DNA of 64,000 bases, from NCBI RefSeq assembly GCF_004217135.1, contig NZ_SHKK01000001.1, forward strand, positions 3,534,001 through 3,598,000, given 5' to 3'. The position numbers were made by a program, and so were the translations under genes. Each line of letters opens with the position of its first letter. The stretch's first letter is position 1. Under the pieces are notes generated by a model. The model saw only the letters and a program-made list of their open reading frames with translations, did no database searches and was not told the DNA's origin. Shown piece after piece: positions 7,689 through 19,159 of this stretch. Source of the DNA: Micromonospora violae. GTDB taxonomy: Bacteria > Actinomycetota > Actinomycetes > Mycobacteriales > Micromonosporaceae.

Positions 7689-8396
7689 TCAGTGCTCGTT
7701 GCCCGCAGGGACCGGATCAGCGCCGGGGGCGACCGCAGCGGGCTGACCGCCGGCCGCAGCGGCCGCTTCCCGGTCAGGGGTGCTGTCGGCCGACCCGATG
7801 CGCTGCGCGCGTCGGCGTAGCCACCAGGTGCTGCCGAGCCCGGCGAGCACCGCGAGGACCAGCCCGGCCCAGGAGATGTCCTTCAGCCAGTGTTCGGCCG
7901 CCCGGCCGACCGAGTAGAGCAGGTACGTCGTGCCGAAGGCCCAGACCAGCCCGCCGGCTGCGTTGGCCAGCAGGAAGCGGCGGTACGGCACGTGCAGCGC
8001 TCCGGCGAGCGGCCCGGCCAGGATCCTCAGCAGTGCCACGAACCGGCCGAAGAAGACCGCCCAGACGCCGTGCCGCGCGAAGCTCTGTTCGGCGCGGGCG
8101 AGTTGCGCCGGGCCCAGGTGTTTGGGGAACCGTCTGCCCAGTCGGGCGAGCAGCGGACGGCCGCCGCGTCGACCGATGGCGTACCCGACGGAGTCGCCGA
8201 CGATGGCGCCGAACGCCGCCGCGCCGGCCACCCACTCCGGCTCCACCACGCCGGTGGCGGCGAGCAGGGCGGAGCTGACCAGGACGATCTCCCCGGGCAG
8301 GGGGACGCCCATGCTCTCCACGCCGATCACCCCGGCGACGATCAGGTAGATCACGCCCGGAGGCAGCGCCGAGAGCCAGTGTTGAACGTCGATCAC
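7689..8396 (-). CDS. DedA family membrane protein
   Basis: A 235-residue protein with four to five membrane segments. Family marks are GVIGVESMGVPLPGEIVL near the N-terminus (conserved E and PGE), DSVGYAIGRRGG in the first loop, and FFGRFVALLRILAGPLAG, the F-x-R-F-x-P-x-x-R-x-x-x-x-x-x-A-G motif of DedA proteins. DedA proteins move polyprenyl-phosphate carriers or phospholipids across the membrane. The acidic and basic signature residues are all present. The C-terminal 45 residues are a low-complexity Ala/Pro/Gly tail. Confidence 0.85.
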   Translation of the reverse strand: MIDVQHWLSALPPGVIYLIVAGVIGVESMGVPLPGEIVLVSSALLAATGVVEPEWVAGAAAFGAIVGDSVGYAIGRRGGRPLLARLGRRFPKHLGPAQLARAEQSFARHGVWAVFFGRFVALLRILAGPLAGALHVPYRRFLLANAAGGLVWAFGTTYLLYSVGRAAEHWLKDISWAGLVLAVLAGLGSTWWLRRRAQRIGSADSTPDREAAAAAGGQPAAVAPGADPVPAGNEH

Positions 8397-8481
8397 TCGG
8401 CACCCCTTCGAATCGGCCCCGACCCTACCCCGCCGGTCTGATGACGCGGCGGGGTTGTGGCTGCCCTACCGTGACGCCGGG

Positions 8482-8510
8482 TTGCGTATATAGCAAGACG
8501 GACGTACGGT
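8482..8510 (+). promoter_or_regulatory. acnA promoter
   Basis: TTGCGT (8482-8487), 17-base spacer and TACGGT (8505-8510) make a near-consensus housekeeping promoter. The predicted start is near 8517, leaving about 105 bases of leader before the GTG start. The -10 box lies inside the operator described next. Confidence 0.65.
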
Positions 8511-8512
8511 TT
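8495..8512. promoter_or_regulatory. Predicted AcnR operator at acnA
   Basis: AAGACGGACGTACGGTTT matches the site AAGCCGTACGTACGGTTT near acnR (26332-26349) at 16 of 18 positions. The right half is identical, and the left half differs at two bases that weaken its dyad symmetry. It covers the end of the promoter spacer and the -10 box, where a bound repressor would block RNA polymerase. Confidence 0.7.
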
Positions 8513-8621
8513 TGTTGGAAGCAGAATCGGCGGGTAAGTGTCACCTAACCTCGGCGACACCCCAACCGGTGCGACAGACTGCTCAGGACTACTCACGGTC
8601 GCTGGTGTGAAGGAGTACGAC

Positions 8622-11459
<2,838 letters not shown>

Positions 11460-11536
11460 TCGCGTACGGCTGGTCGAGGGCCGCTCCCGCTTCGGCGGGG
11501 GCGGCCTGCGCCGTCCGAGCCGAGGAAGGCGTGCGG

Positions 11537-11758
11537 TCAGGGCGCGAGGGCAGCGAGCCGTTGCTCTATCGCCGCATCCACCTGCCGCATCTCGTAGCCA
11601 CGTAGCCGCCGTCGCAGGCTGGCCGCCCGCAGCGCGTCCCGCGCGGCAGCCCGTGACGCGGGGGTGTCGGTAGCCAGAGCCCCGTCGACAGTGGCAAAGA
11701 GACTCTCGACCTGACGCATGTCATAACCTCGCAGAGCGAGGTCGAACGGCAATGTCAT
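11537..11758 (-). CDS. Small DivIVA-like repeat protein
   Basis: A 73-residue protein containing the phrase LRGYDMRQVESLF near the start and LRGYEMRQVDAAI near the end. The R-G-Y-(D/E)-x-x-Q-V-(D/E) phrase is the lipid-binding N-terminal motif of DivIVA/Wag31-type proteins. Here it occurs twice around a short helical spacer, with no coiled coil following. It could be a small polar adaptor. Function is unknown. Confidence 0.6.
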   Translation of the reverse strand: MTLPFDLALRGYDMRQVESLFATVDGALATDTPASRAAARDALRAASLRRRLRGYEMRQVDAAIEQRLAALAP

Positions 11759-11816
11759 GCGGCCACCGTATCGGTCCCCGGCTCGTGTCCAACAGGATGC
11801 GCGACAGGGTGGACGC

Positions 11817-12248
11817 TCAGCGCAGCCGCAGCGCGACAGCGCGGGCCTCCTCGTCGGTCAGCGGCAGGAACCAGAGGAAACGGCGGACGATGGCCACCGG
11901 ATCGGGGCCACCTGGCTGGCCGCGCAGGTCCCGGATCGCCCGTCGGGTGATCCGGGAGAACTCGGGGATCAGGGTCGCGCGGCGGACGGCGTCCGTCGGG
12001 GTCGCGCGCAGCGTCGGGCAGGGCCAGTCCTGACCGCAGATGTCGCACGTCCACAGGGGGCCGTCGGCGGTGTGCGCCACCGGTGGGCCGCACCGGGAGC
12101 GCCAGCGTGCTTCGGGTACGACGTTCGGCGCGCGACCGGGGCCACGGTACGGGGGGTGCGGTGGCCCGATCCGGCGGGGTACACGCGGCCGGGCCGGTGA
12201 CGGACCGCCCGTCAGCTTCGGGTGATTCCGGGGCCTGTCGTCGGTCAT
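11817..12248 (-). CDS. Zinc-knuckle-like hypothetical protein
   Basis: A 143-residue protein. The first 60 residues are Pro/Arg-rich and look disordered. The middle contains WTCDICGQDWPC, three Cys in a pattern like half a zinc ribbon. The C-terminal part is helical (TDEEARAVALRLR). ATG 12248 follows GAGGAGGGAG at good spacing; an upstream ATG at 12278 does not. It is divergent from the XRE regulator at 12363, a pairing common in actinomycetes, so it may belong to the same regulatory locus. Function unknown. Confidence 0.6.
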   Translation of the reverse strand: MTDDRPRNHPKLTGGPSPARPRVPRRIGPPHPPYRGPGRAPNVVPEARWRSRCGPPVAHTADGPLWTCDICGQDWPCPTLRATPTDAVRRATLIPEFSRITRRAIRDLRGQPGGPDPVAIVRRFLWFLPLTDEEARAVALRLR

Positions 12249-12340
12249 CCTGCGCTCCCTCCTCGATGCTGTCTCCACAGCACCCTGCCGAGGGTTGCCA
12301 ACCGACTACACCGCGTAGAAGTATCTCCTTCTGACGTCTG

Positions 12341-12348
12341 GAACGTTC
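12341..12348. promoter_or_regulatory. Palindrome in the divergent gap before the XRE gene
   Basis: GAACGTTC is a perfect 8-bp palindrome 15 bases upstream of ATG 12363. A second weak dyad, AGAAG-N6-CTTCT, lies at 12317-12332. Either could be an operator for the XRE-family product itself. Confidence 0.35.
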
Positions 12349-12362
12349 TGGAGGGTGCGGAG

Positions 12363-13130
12363 ATGAATCGAGCGGTGCAGGTGGCCATGGTCGAGACAGG
12401 ACACACAGCGGACAGTCTCGCCGCTCAGATTGGTGTCGATCCGAAGACGGCAGCGAAGTGGGCGAGCACGGGACGAATTCCACAGACGCGTCATCGTGCG
12501 CGGGTCGCCGAGTTGCTCGGTCGGAACGTCGAGGAGCTGTGGCCGGACGTGTTGAAGCGCCGGACGCCGGCCTGGTTCCGGCCCTGGGCCGAGATCGAAC
12601 GTGAGGCGCTGTCACTGCGATCGTTCCAGCTCGCGTGGATTCCTGGGCTTCTCCAGACGAAGGCGTACGCGCTGGCGACGCTGGGCGGCGAGGCGTTGAC
12701 GCCGGCCGAGGCCGACGATCTCGCCGAGGCGCGGTTGAGTCGGCAGGCCGTCCTGCGGCGGGAGCGCCCGCCGCTGCTCGTCGCGGTCCTCGACGAGGCA
12801 GTCCTCCAGCGCACCCTCGACGGTGACCGGGCCATGATGCGGGAGCAGTGCGAGCGGCTTGCCGAGCAGGCCGCTCTGCCAAACGTGTCGGTCTTCGTCG
12901 TGCCCGCCGACGTCGGCATGTATCCGGGCCTCGGGGGGCCGTTCACCGTGGCCGAGATGCCGGACGGGGCGCGGGTCGCGCACGTCGACAGCCAGGCGCA
13001 AGCGCAGCTCATCGACAAGACCGCCGACCTTGCTACGCTCGATCGGCGGTGGGAACGCATTCGTGACGCAGCCCTGTCCCGCGCGCAGTCCCTCAACCTC
13101 CTCAGAGAAGCGGCAGCATCATGGACCTGA
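12363..13130 (+). CDS. XRE-family regulator with DUF5753 domain
   Basis: A 255-residue protein. An N-terminal helix-turn-helix (about 8-60) reads DSLAAQIGVDPKTAAKWASTGRIPQTRHRARVAELL. The rest is a DUF5753 domain with marks such as WAEIEREALSLRSFQLAWIPGLLQT and a terminal TADLATLDRRWERIRDAALS. This is the WhiJ-like class that is usually paired with DUF397 proteins in Streptomyces and Micromonospora and linked to development or antibiotic control. GGAGG precedes the ATG by eight bases. The stop overlaps the DUF397 start by ten bases. Confidence 0.85.
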   Translation: MNRAVQVAMVETGHTADSLAAQIGVDPKTAAKWASTGRIPQTRHRARVAELLGRNVEELWPDVLKRRTPAWFRPWAEIEREALSLRSFQLAWIPGLLQTKAYALATLGGEALTPAEADDLAEARLSRQAVLRRERPPLLVAVLDEAVLQRTLDGDRAMMREQCERLAEQAALPNVSVFVVPADVGMYPGLGGPFTVAEMPDGARVAHVDSQAQAQLIDKTADLATLDRRWERIRDAALSRAQSLNLLREAAASWT

Positions 13131-13309
13131 TCGGCGCTCGGTGGCGCAAGAGCAGCAAGAGTGGCAACAACGGCGGCGACTGCGTCGAGGTGGCCGACAA
13201 CCTCCCCGGCGTCATCGGCGTACGCGACTCCAAGGACCTGGCCGGTCCGGCGCTCGCCTTCGACCCGGCGGCCTGGGCCCGGTTCCTGGTGTTGGTCAAG
13301 CGCGGGTGA
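13121..13309 (+). CDS. DUF397 protein
   Basis: A 62-residue protein with the full DUF397 pattern: WRKSSKSGNNGGDCVEVAD, then GVIGVRDSKD and a terminal FDPAAWARFLVLVKRG. These small proteins act with the upstream DUF5753 regulator, by one proposal as its antagonist. Its start lies inside the end of that gene, so translation is coupled. Its 3' end runs 14 bases into the convergent sigma factor gene. Confidence 0.85.
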   Translation: MDLIGARWRKSSKSGNNGGDCVEVADNLPGVIGVRDSKDLAGPALAFDPAAWARFLVLVKRG

Positions 13310-14531
13310 GTTCGTCGGCCCGGTCGAGCAGCGCGCGGCGCTCGGCGGTCGAGCCGACCGCTGCCGCCGCCTGACGGAACAGGCTGGCGGCGCGCAGCCG
13401 GTCCCCCTGCCGGGCCACCAGGTCGGCCTCCACCGCCACGGTGAGCGGGTAGCCGTCCAGCCCTCCCCCGGCGCGCGCCGCGTCGAGCAGGGCCAACCCG
13501 GCGGCCGGCCCGTACGCGTAACCGTGCGCGACCGCACGGTTGAGCGCGATCACCGGTGAGGGACGGATGTCGACCAGCGCGTCGTAGGCCCGTGCGATCG
13601 TCGGCCAGTCGGTGTCCTCGGCCGAGGCGGCGGTGGCGTGGCGGGCGGCGATCCGGGCCTGCCACGCGTACGGCCCGTCGTGGCGTACCCGATCGAGGGC
13701 GGCCAGGCCCTCGGCGATGGCGGCGCGGTCCCACCGGTCGCGGTCCTGCCGCTCCAGGGTGAGCAGGGTGCCAGTGGCGTCGCGGCGGGCGTCCCGGCGG
13801 GAGTGCTGCAACAGCACCAGCGCCAACAGCGCGGCGACCTCGGACTGCTCGGGCATCAGCCGGTCGAGCAGCCGGGCCAGCCGGACCGCCTCGTCGGCGA
13901 AGGCCGGCTCGCCGTCGGCGACGTAACCCCGGGTGAACAGCAGGTACAGCACGGCGAGGACACCGGGCAGCCGTTCGGTCAGCGCCGGCCCGCTCGGCAC
14001 CCGGTACGGGATGCCGGCCTGCGCGATGCGGGTACGGGCCCGGGTCAGCCGGCGGGTCATCGTCGACTCGCTGACCAGCAGGAGGCGGGCGATGTCGGCG
14101 GTCGGCACGCCGCAGACGGTTCGCAACGTCAACGCCACCCGGGCTTCGATCGCGAGCGCCGGGTGGCAGCAGGTGAAGATGAGCCGCAGCCGGTCGTCCA
14201 CCACGTCCTGGCTCACGTCCGGCTCCGGCGGCGCGTCCTGCGGCGTGAGCAACGCCAGGTCGTGCAACTTGCGCCGCTCCACGGTGGCCCGGCGCAGCAC
14301 GTCGATCGCGCGGTTGCGCGCCACCGTCATGAGCCATCCGCCCGGGTTGGTGGGCACACCGTCGGCGGGCCAGCGTTCCAGGGCGACGGTCAACGACTCC
14401 TGGGCGCAGTCCTCGGCCAACGCCCAGTCCCCGGTCACCCGGATCAGGGTCGCGACGATCCGGGGGTACGCCTCGACGCCGGCGGCGGCGACGGCCTCCG
14501 CCACCGCGCCGGCCGTTGCCCCCGTGCGCAT
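13296..14531 (-). CDS. ECF sigma factor with C-terminal TPR-like extension (ECF42 type)
   Basis: A 411-residue protein. Region 2 reads ALAEDCAQESLTVALERWPADGVPTNPGGWLMTVARNRAIDVLRR; region 4 contains LRTVCGVPTADIARLLLVSESTMTRRLTRAR. From about residue 180 a long helical extension with TRGYVADGEPAFADEAVRLARLL and ALNRAVAHGYAYGP follows, as in ECF42 (DUF6596) sigma factors. These lack a classical anti-sigma factor, and the extension is needed for function. The YCII gene just upstream on the same strand is the standard partner. ATG 14531 is chosen since translation above it is not family-like. Confidence 0.9.
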   Translation of the reverse strand: MRTGATAGAVAEAVAAAGVEAYPRIVATLIRVTGDWALAEDCAQESLTVALERWPADGVPTNPGGWLMTVARNRAIDVLRRATVERRKLHDLALLTPQDAPPEPDVSQDVVDDRLRLIFTCCHPALAIEARVALTLRTVCGVPTADIARLLLVSESTMTRRLTRARTRIAQAGIPYRVPSGPALTERLPGVLAVLYLLFTRGYVADGEPAFADEAVRLARLLDRLMPEQSEVAALLALVLLQHSRRDARRDATGTLLTLERQDRDRWDRAAIAEGLAALDRVRHDGPYAWQARIAARHATAASAEDTDWPTIARAYDALVDIRPSPVIALNRAVAHGYAYGPAAGLALLDAARAGGGLDGYPLTVAVEADLVARQGDRLRAASLFRQAAAAVGSTAERRALLDRADELTRA

Positions 14532-14560
14532 CGGCCGGCGCGGTGAGGTGGACAACCCCG

Positions 14561-14896
14561 TCAGTCGGGCAGGTCCGCGAACGGGCGCAGCTCCAGTCGC
14601 CCTTCGCGGGCCATCGGGTGGGTGCGGGCCACCTCGATCGCCTCGTCCAGATCGGCGCATTCGAGCAGGTCGAAGCCCACGATCACCTCGCTGGTCTCCG
14701 CGAACGGCCCCTCGGAGACGAGCAGCTCACCGTCGCGGACCCGGACGGTGGTGGCCGCGCTGGTCGGCCCCAGCTCGTTGCCGCTCAGGCGGCGGCCACG
14801 AGAGTCGTTCTCCGCCACCCACTTGTCGATGTCGGGTAGCGGGGTGGGGTCGGTGTCCGGCTCGGTGTCGCTGCAAACGAACATCATGTACTTCAT
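14561..14896 (-). CDS. YCII-related protein (DGPF domain)
   Basis: A 111-residue protein starting MKYMMFVCSDTEP with the DGPF-type signature VRDGELLVSEGPFAETSEVIVGFDLLECADLDEAIEVA. An AGGGAG ribosome site precedes ATG 14896. YCII/DGPF genes are nearly always next to ECF42 sigma factor genes, as here with a 29-base gap. Their product is thought to work in the same pathway, but no biochemical role is established. Confidence 0.9.
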   Translation of the reverse strand: MKYMMFVCSDTEPDTDPTPLPDIDKWVAENDSRGRRLSGNELGPTSAATTVRVRDGELLVSEGPFAETSEVIVGFDLLECADLDEAIEVARTHPMAREGRLELRPFADLPD

Positions 14897-14981
14897 CTGG
14901 TCACTCCCTGGTCTCTCGGGACATCGCCAGCATGACGAACGGCCGACCGCGTTCCGGACACCCTCCCCCGAGAAATGTCGG

Positions 14982-15593
14982 TCAGTCTCCGTTGGCGGCG
15001 CGGCGGCGGGCCTCGCGGGTCTTCATGGCGTGCTCCATCAGCGTGACGAGCACCTCCTTGCTGGACTCCCGTTGCCGGGCGTCGCAGAGCAGCACCGGCA
15101 CACCCGGGTCCAGGTTCAGCGCGGCCTGCACCTCGTCGAGCCGGTACGTCCGAGCGCCCTGGAAGCAGTTCACCGCGACCACGAACGGTGTGCCCCGACC
15201 CTCGAAGTAGTCGATCGAGGGGAAGCAGTCGGCGAGCCGGCGGGTGTCGGCCAGCACCACCGCCCCGATCGCGCCCAACGCCAACTCGTCCCAGACGAAC
15301 CAGAACCGGTCCTGCCCCGGCGTGCCGAACAGGTACAGCACCAGGTCGTCGCTGATGGTGATCCGGCCGAAGTCCATGGCCACGGTGGTGGTGGTCTTGC
15401 CCTCCACCCCGGACAGGTCGTCGATGCCGACTCCCGACTCCGTCAGCACCTCCTCGGTGCGCAACGGCCGGGTTTCACTGACCGCGCCGACCATGGTCGT
15501 CTTGCCCACGCCGAAGCCGCCCGCGACCAGAATCTTGATCGCGGTGGGCAGTGGCGTCGCTCCCGCCGGCCGGTCAGAGTGCCCGTAGTCCAT
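14982..15593 (-). CDS. cvnD: Conservon GTPase CvnD
   Basis: A 203-residue Ras-like GTPase. G1 is AGGFGVGKTTMVGAVSE, the G3 equivalent is LYLFGTPGQDRFWFVWDEL, and AVNCFQG occupies the G4 position (N-x-F in place of NKxD). It is the last gene of the conservon and overlaps cvnC by 20 bases. In Streptomyces coelicolor, CvnA-D form a membrane-associated complex that resembles a eukaryotic G-protein system, with CvnD as the G protein. Confidence 0.92.
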   Translation of the reverse strand: MDYGHSDRPAGATPLPTAIKILVAGGFGVGKTTMVGAVSETRPLRTEEVLTESGVGIDDLSGVEGKTTTTVAMDFGRITISDDLVLYLFGTPGQDRFWFVWDELALGAIGAVVLADTRRLADCFPSIDYFEGRGTPFVVAVNCFQGARTYRLDEVQAALNLDPGVPVLLCDARQRESSKEVLVTLMEHAMKTREARRRAANGD

Positions 15594-15960
15594 TGATTAC
15601 CGCCTCGAAGATGCTGTTGTCGGGAAGACCGGCCGTGGTCTGCGGCTCGCGCACCTGTACCAGGCTGCGGGCCGCCAGATCACCGAGAAGCACCCGGATG
15701 GTGCCCACCGGCAGGTCGAGATGGGCGGCGATCTCGGCGACGGACTGTATGCGCTGGCACAGCCCGACGATCGCCAGATGCTCGGGACCGAGACCCACCT
15801 CGGGCGTGACCTCGGCTCGGGTCGCCGTGACCAGGGAGATCAGGTCGAAGGTGCCGGTGACCGGGCGGGCCCGACCGCGCGTCACCGCGTACGGACGCAC
15901 CACCGGACCCGCATGGTCATCCACCCACTGGTGGTCTGCGGACTCCCCCTGGACCGTCAT
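15574..15960 (-). CDS. cvnC: Conservon DUF742 protein CvnC
   Basis: A 128-residue protein with the DUF742 layout: VVRPYAVTRGRARP, then DLISLVTAT, then a winged-helix-like part HLAIVGLCQRIQSVAEIAAHLDLPVGTIRVLLGDL and the terminal GLPDNSIFEAVINGLRAL. It is a small adaptor in the conservon complex. It starts five bases after cvnB ends and overlaps cvnD. Confidence 0.92.
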   Translation of the reverse strand: MTVQGESADHQWVDDHAGPVVRPYAVTRGRARPVTGTFDLISLVTATRAEVTPEVGLGPEHLAIVGLCQRIQSVAEIAAHLDLPVGTIRVLLGDLAARSLVQVREPQTTAGLPDNSIFEAVINGLRAL

Positions 15961-15965
15961 CGCCG

Positions 15966-16388
15966 TTACCTCTCGCCGACCTGCTGATCACTGCCACGCG
16001 AGGGCGACGCGACGTACTTGCCGACGCGGGTGACCAGCATCGCCATCTCGTAGGCGATCAGGCCGACGTCGGCGTCCTCGGTGGCCAGCACCGCCAGGCA
16101 GGCGTTACGCCCGGCCGCGGTGACGAACAGGAACGACGACTGCATCTCGATGATGGTCTGCTGCACCTGCCCACCGCCGAAACGCTTACCGGCGCCTCGG
16201 GCGAGGCTCTGGATGCCGGCCGCCATCGCCGCGAGGTGCTCGCCGTCGTCCCGGCTCAACCCCTGGGAGGAGGCCATCATGAGGCCGTCGGTGGAGAGCG
16301 CGACCGCGTGTTCGGCCTGCTTCACCCGGCCCACCAGGTCATCCAGCAACCACGTCAGGTCGGCGCTCGAAGCCGTCTTCTGGGTCAC
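15966..16388 (-). CDS. cvnB: Conservon roadblock/LC7 protein CvnB
   Basis: A 140-residue roadblock/LC7 domain. Typical marks are DLTWLLDDLVGRVKQAEHAVALSTDGLMMASSQGLSRDDGEHLAAMAAGIQSLA and a terminal GLIAYEMAMLVTRVGKYV. Roadblock proteins bind small GTPases and regulate their nucleotide cycle, in agreement with CvnD encoded two genes on. Gap to cvnA is 90 bases. Confidence 0.92.
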   Translation of the reverse strand: MTQKTASSADLTWLLDDLVGRVKQAEHAVALSTDGLMMASSQGLSRDDGEHLAAMAAGIQSLARGAGKRFGGGQVQQTIIEMQSSFLFVTAAGRNACLAVLATEDADVGLIAYEMAMLVTRVGKYVASPSRGSDQQVGER

Positions 16389-16478
16389 TTCGTCGTCCTC
16401 TTCTCGCCCGGCTGTGCGCCGTGTTCATCTGGGGCTTGACCGTCACACCGCGCGGGAACCCGCGCCTTCGGTGCTCGG

Positions 16479-19031
16479 TCAGGTCGCTTGTGGATCCTCG
16501 TCGGTCGGCTCGGACGGCGTCGCCGCCGGGGCGCCGGAGCCGCCGCCGAGCAGTCGAGCCGCGTCGGTGCGACCACGCCGGGTACCGGTCTGGTAGGAGC
16601 TCATCATCCGGCGCACCTGCTCCGGTGGACGCACCACATCCTCGTCGTCGCTCTCCGACACCGCCGGGTCGTCCCGCAACTCGGGAACGATGTTCGCCTG
16701 TCGGACCCGGACCGGCAGGCCCGAGTCGGTCCGCTCCGCCTCGGCCCGGGCCGGCATCGGACCACCGTCACCGGTCCCGACCGGCTCGGCGTCGCGGTCC
16801 TTCGGTCGGGCGCGGTCAACGGCGGGCAGACCGGTGGGCACGGTCGGGGCCTCCAGGGCTGGCTGACCCGGGCCGCGCCGGGCGCGGGTGGGCAGATCCG
16901 GTGTGCCGGCTGTCGGGGTGGTCCGCTGTCGGGTGGGGAGAACGCTGTCCGCCTCCGCCTCCTCGTCCGTGGGTGCGGTGGTGGTGTCGGTCGGCACCGC
17001 CGCGGTCACCGGTGCGTCCGGCGCGGTCGCCGTCGGTGCGGCGAGCGCGACCGGTGCGGAGGACGCCGGACGGCTGCTCTCCGTGGCGGGCGCGGACGGC
17101 AGCGGGATGGCCGAACCCGCCCGGAACGAGCCGGAGTCCTCCGGGGATGCCTCGGCCTCGGTGACCAGCTCCAGCGGGATCAGCACGACCGCGGTGGTGC
17201 CGCCGTACGCGGACTCCTTGAGCCGGACCCGTACGCCGTGCCGTTCGGTCAGCCGGCTCACCACGTACAGCCCGAGGCGGGCGGCGTTGGCGAGGTTCAG
17301 CTCGGACTGGTCGACGATCCGGTGGTTCGCCGCGGCCAGGTCCTCCTCGCTCATGCCGAGGCCCCGGTCCTCGATCTCGATGGCGAACCCGTTGGAGACC
17401 GACTGGCCGCGGACCTCGACCGTCGTGTGTGGCGGGGAGAACGACAGGCCGTTCTCGATCAGCTCGGCCAGCAGGTGGATGATGTCGCCGACCGCACGGC
17501 CGGCGAGCGAGACCGGGCCGAGCGGCAGCACGTTGACCCGGGTGTAGTCCTCCACCTCGGCCACCGCGCCGCGCACCACGTCGACCATCGGGACGTTGCG
17601 CCGCCAGGCCCGACCGGGGGTGGAGCCGGAGAGCACGATCAGGTTCTCCGCGTTGCGCCGCATCCGGGTGGCCAGGTGGTCGACCCGGAACAGGTCCTCC
17701 AACTCCTCAGCGTCGTGTTCGCGGCGTTCCATCGCGTCGAGCAGGGTGAGCTGCCGGTGGACGAGTGCCTGCGTGCGTCGGGCCAGGCTGAGGAAGACCT
17801 CGCGGACGTTGCGACGCAGGTCGGCCTGCTCGACGGCGGTCCGCAGGGCGGTTTCCTGAACGGCGTTGAACGCCTTGCCGACCTGGCCGATCTCGTCGGT
17901 GCCGAACTCCAGCGGGGGCGCCTCGGTGGCGACGTCGACCTCCTCGCCGTGCCCGAGCCGCTCCACCACCCGGGGCAGCCGTTCGTCGGCGAGCTGCCAG
18001 GCGGCCTCCCGCAGCCGGTCCAGCTGGCGCAGCAGGTTCCGCGCGGTGGTGATCGAGATGACGACCGAGGCGATGACGGCGAGCAGGCCCAGACCGGTGG
18101 CGAGCACCAGTCGGACGACGACCATCACGGCGACGCCGGTGGCGCGATCCACGATGCCCTCGCCGCCGGCGGTCACCACATCGTTGACCTCGGCCAACGC
18201 GGGTTCCACGGTGCCGCGCCACTGCTCGGCGTCGAGCGGCAGTTGGGTCGACGGGCGGCCCTCGCGGATGATGCTGTCCTGCACGGCGCGCAGTCGGGTG
18301 AACTCCTCCCCTTCGACGAGCTGCTGGAAGCGGCGCTCGTCGGCGTCGGCGAGGCGGGTCCGGACCTCGTCGCCGAGGAACCGCTCGGCGGCGACCAGGC
18401 TGACGTAGCGGGCGTACTCCGGCCCGCTCATCCGGCCGTTGCCGAAGAGCCCGCTGAGCAGCGCGTCCTCCTGGGAGATCAGCTCCTTCATCCGGTTGAG
18501 CTGGATCAGGGCCGCCGCCTCGCCGGCGATCTGCTTGTCGTCCAGGCTGCCCGTCACGTCGTAGATCTGGAAGATCGACTCGATCGCGGTCGTGTACGCC
18601 TCGGCGGCGGCAACCCGGTCGATCTTGCGGTCCAGCACCTCGGCGCGGGTCTGCTCCAACGCCTTGACCTGGGCGATCGTCAGACCGAGCTGGGTGTCCA
18701 GTGCGGAACTGCCGGCGACGTCGACCTGCCAGTCACGCACCGATTCGGCGAAGTCGGCGGCCAGCCCCGCGCTCTTGGCCTGCTCGGCTTCGAGCGCCGC
18801 CCGCTGCGCGGCCTCGGGGTTGCTCAGGTACGCCTGGGTCAACCGCCGCTCCACCTGGAGCTCCTGCAACAACGGCTCGGTCGGCGCGTAGACCTTGCTG
18901 TTGATCACCTGGACACCGAGCAGGTTGAAGCCGTCGCGCAGGGTCACCCAGGCCGCGAACATCCAGAGCGCGACCAGAGAGAGCAGCAGGGCGACAACCT
19001 TGGTGCGGATACTCGTACCGCGAGAACGCAT
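16479..19031 (-). CDS. cvnA: Conservon sensor histidine kinase CvnA (nitrate/nitrite-sensor domain)
   Basis: An 850-residue membrane kinase. Residues about 10-32 form the first membrane helix; the extracellular part (about 50-290) is helical and fits the NIT sensor domain. A second membrane helix (AVMVVVRLVLATGLGLLAVIASVVI) precedes a HAMP-like linker and coiled coil. The ATPase has the N-box HLLAELIENGLSFSPP and G-box EIEDRGLGMSEEDL. The last 220 residues are a disordered Pro/Ala/Thr tail. A promoter with 17-base spacing lies upstream, so the conservon need not depend on the terpene operon. Confidence 0.92.
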   Translation of the reverse strand: MRSRGTSIRTKVVALLLSLVALWMFAAWVTLRDGFNLLGVQVINSKVYAPTEPLLQELQVERRLTQAYLSNPEAAQRAALEAEQAKSAGLAADFAESVRDWQVDVAGSSALDTQLGLTIAQVKALEQTRAEVLDRKIDRVAAAEAYTTAIESIFQIYDVTGSLDDKQIAGEAAALIQLNRMKELISQEDALLSGLFGNGRMSGPEYARYVSLVAAERFLGDEVRTRLADADERRFQQLVEGEEFTRLRAVQDSIIREGRPSTQLPLDAEQWRGTVEPALAEVNDVVTAGGEGIVDRATGVAVMVVVRLVLATGLGLLAVIASVVISITTARNLLRQLDRLREAAWQLADERLPRVVERLGHGEEVDVATEAPPLEFGTDEIGQVGKAFNAVQETALRTAVEQADLRRNVREVFLSLARRTQALVHRQLTLLDAMERREHDAEELEDLFRVDHLATRMRRNAENLIVLSGSTPGRAWRRNVPMVDVVRGAVAEVEDYTRVNVLPLGPVSLAGRAVGDIIHLLAELIENGLSFSPPHTTVEVRGQSVSNGFAIEIEDRGLGMSEEDLAAANHRIVDQSELNLANAARLGLYVVSRLTERHGVRVRLKESAYGGTTAVVLIPLELVTEAEASPEDSGSFRAGSAIPLPSAPATESSRPASSAPVALAAPTATAPDAPVTAAVPTDTTTAPTDEEAEADSVLPTRQRTTPTAGTPDLPTRARRGPGQPALEAPTVPTGLPAVDRARPKDRDAEPVGTGDGGPMPARAEAERTDSGLPVRVRQANIVPELRDDPAVSESDDEDVVRPPEQVRRMMSSYQTGTRRGRTDAARLLGGGSGAPAATPSEPTDEDPQAT

Positions 19032-19130
19032 TGAACCGTCCCAGGCAGGGCGTTGACTCAGCTCATCAACGGGTGATCAGAGGGGGCGACGTCCCACCGC
19101 AGCGGGGCATCCGGGGCTGAGGCTCTGCGT

Positions 19131-19159
19131 ACGCTAGCAGTGTCCACACAACCCCTCAA
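19131..19159 (-). promoter_or_regulatory. Promoter for the conservon
   Basis: On the minus strand TTGAGG (19159-19154), a 17-base spacer and TAGCGT (19136-19131) form a good housekeeping promoter. The -35 contains the stop codon of the class II cyclase gene. Predicted transcript start is near 19124, about 93 bases before cvnA. Confidence 0.55.

Noticed and set aside
16488..19034. 848-codon open frame antisense to cvnA
   Set aside because: Shadow of the kinase gene; composition is artefactual and no ribosome site is present.
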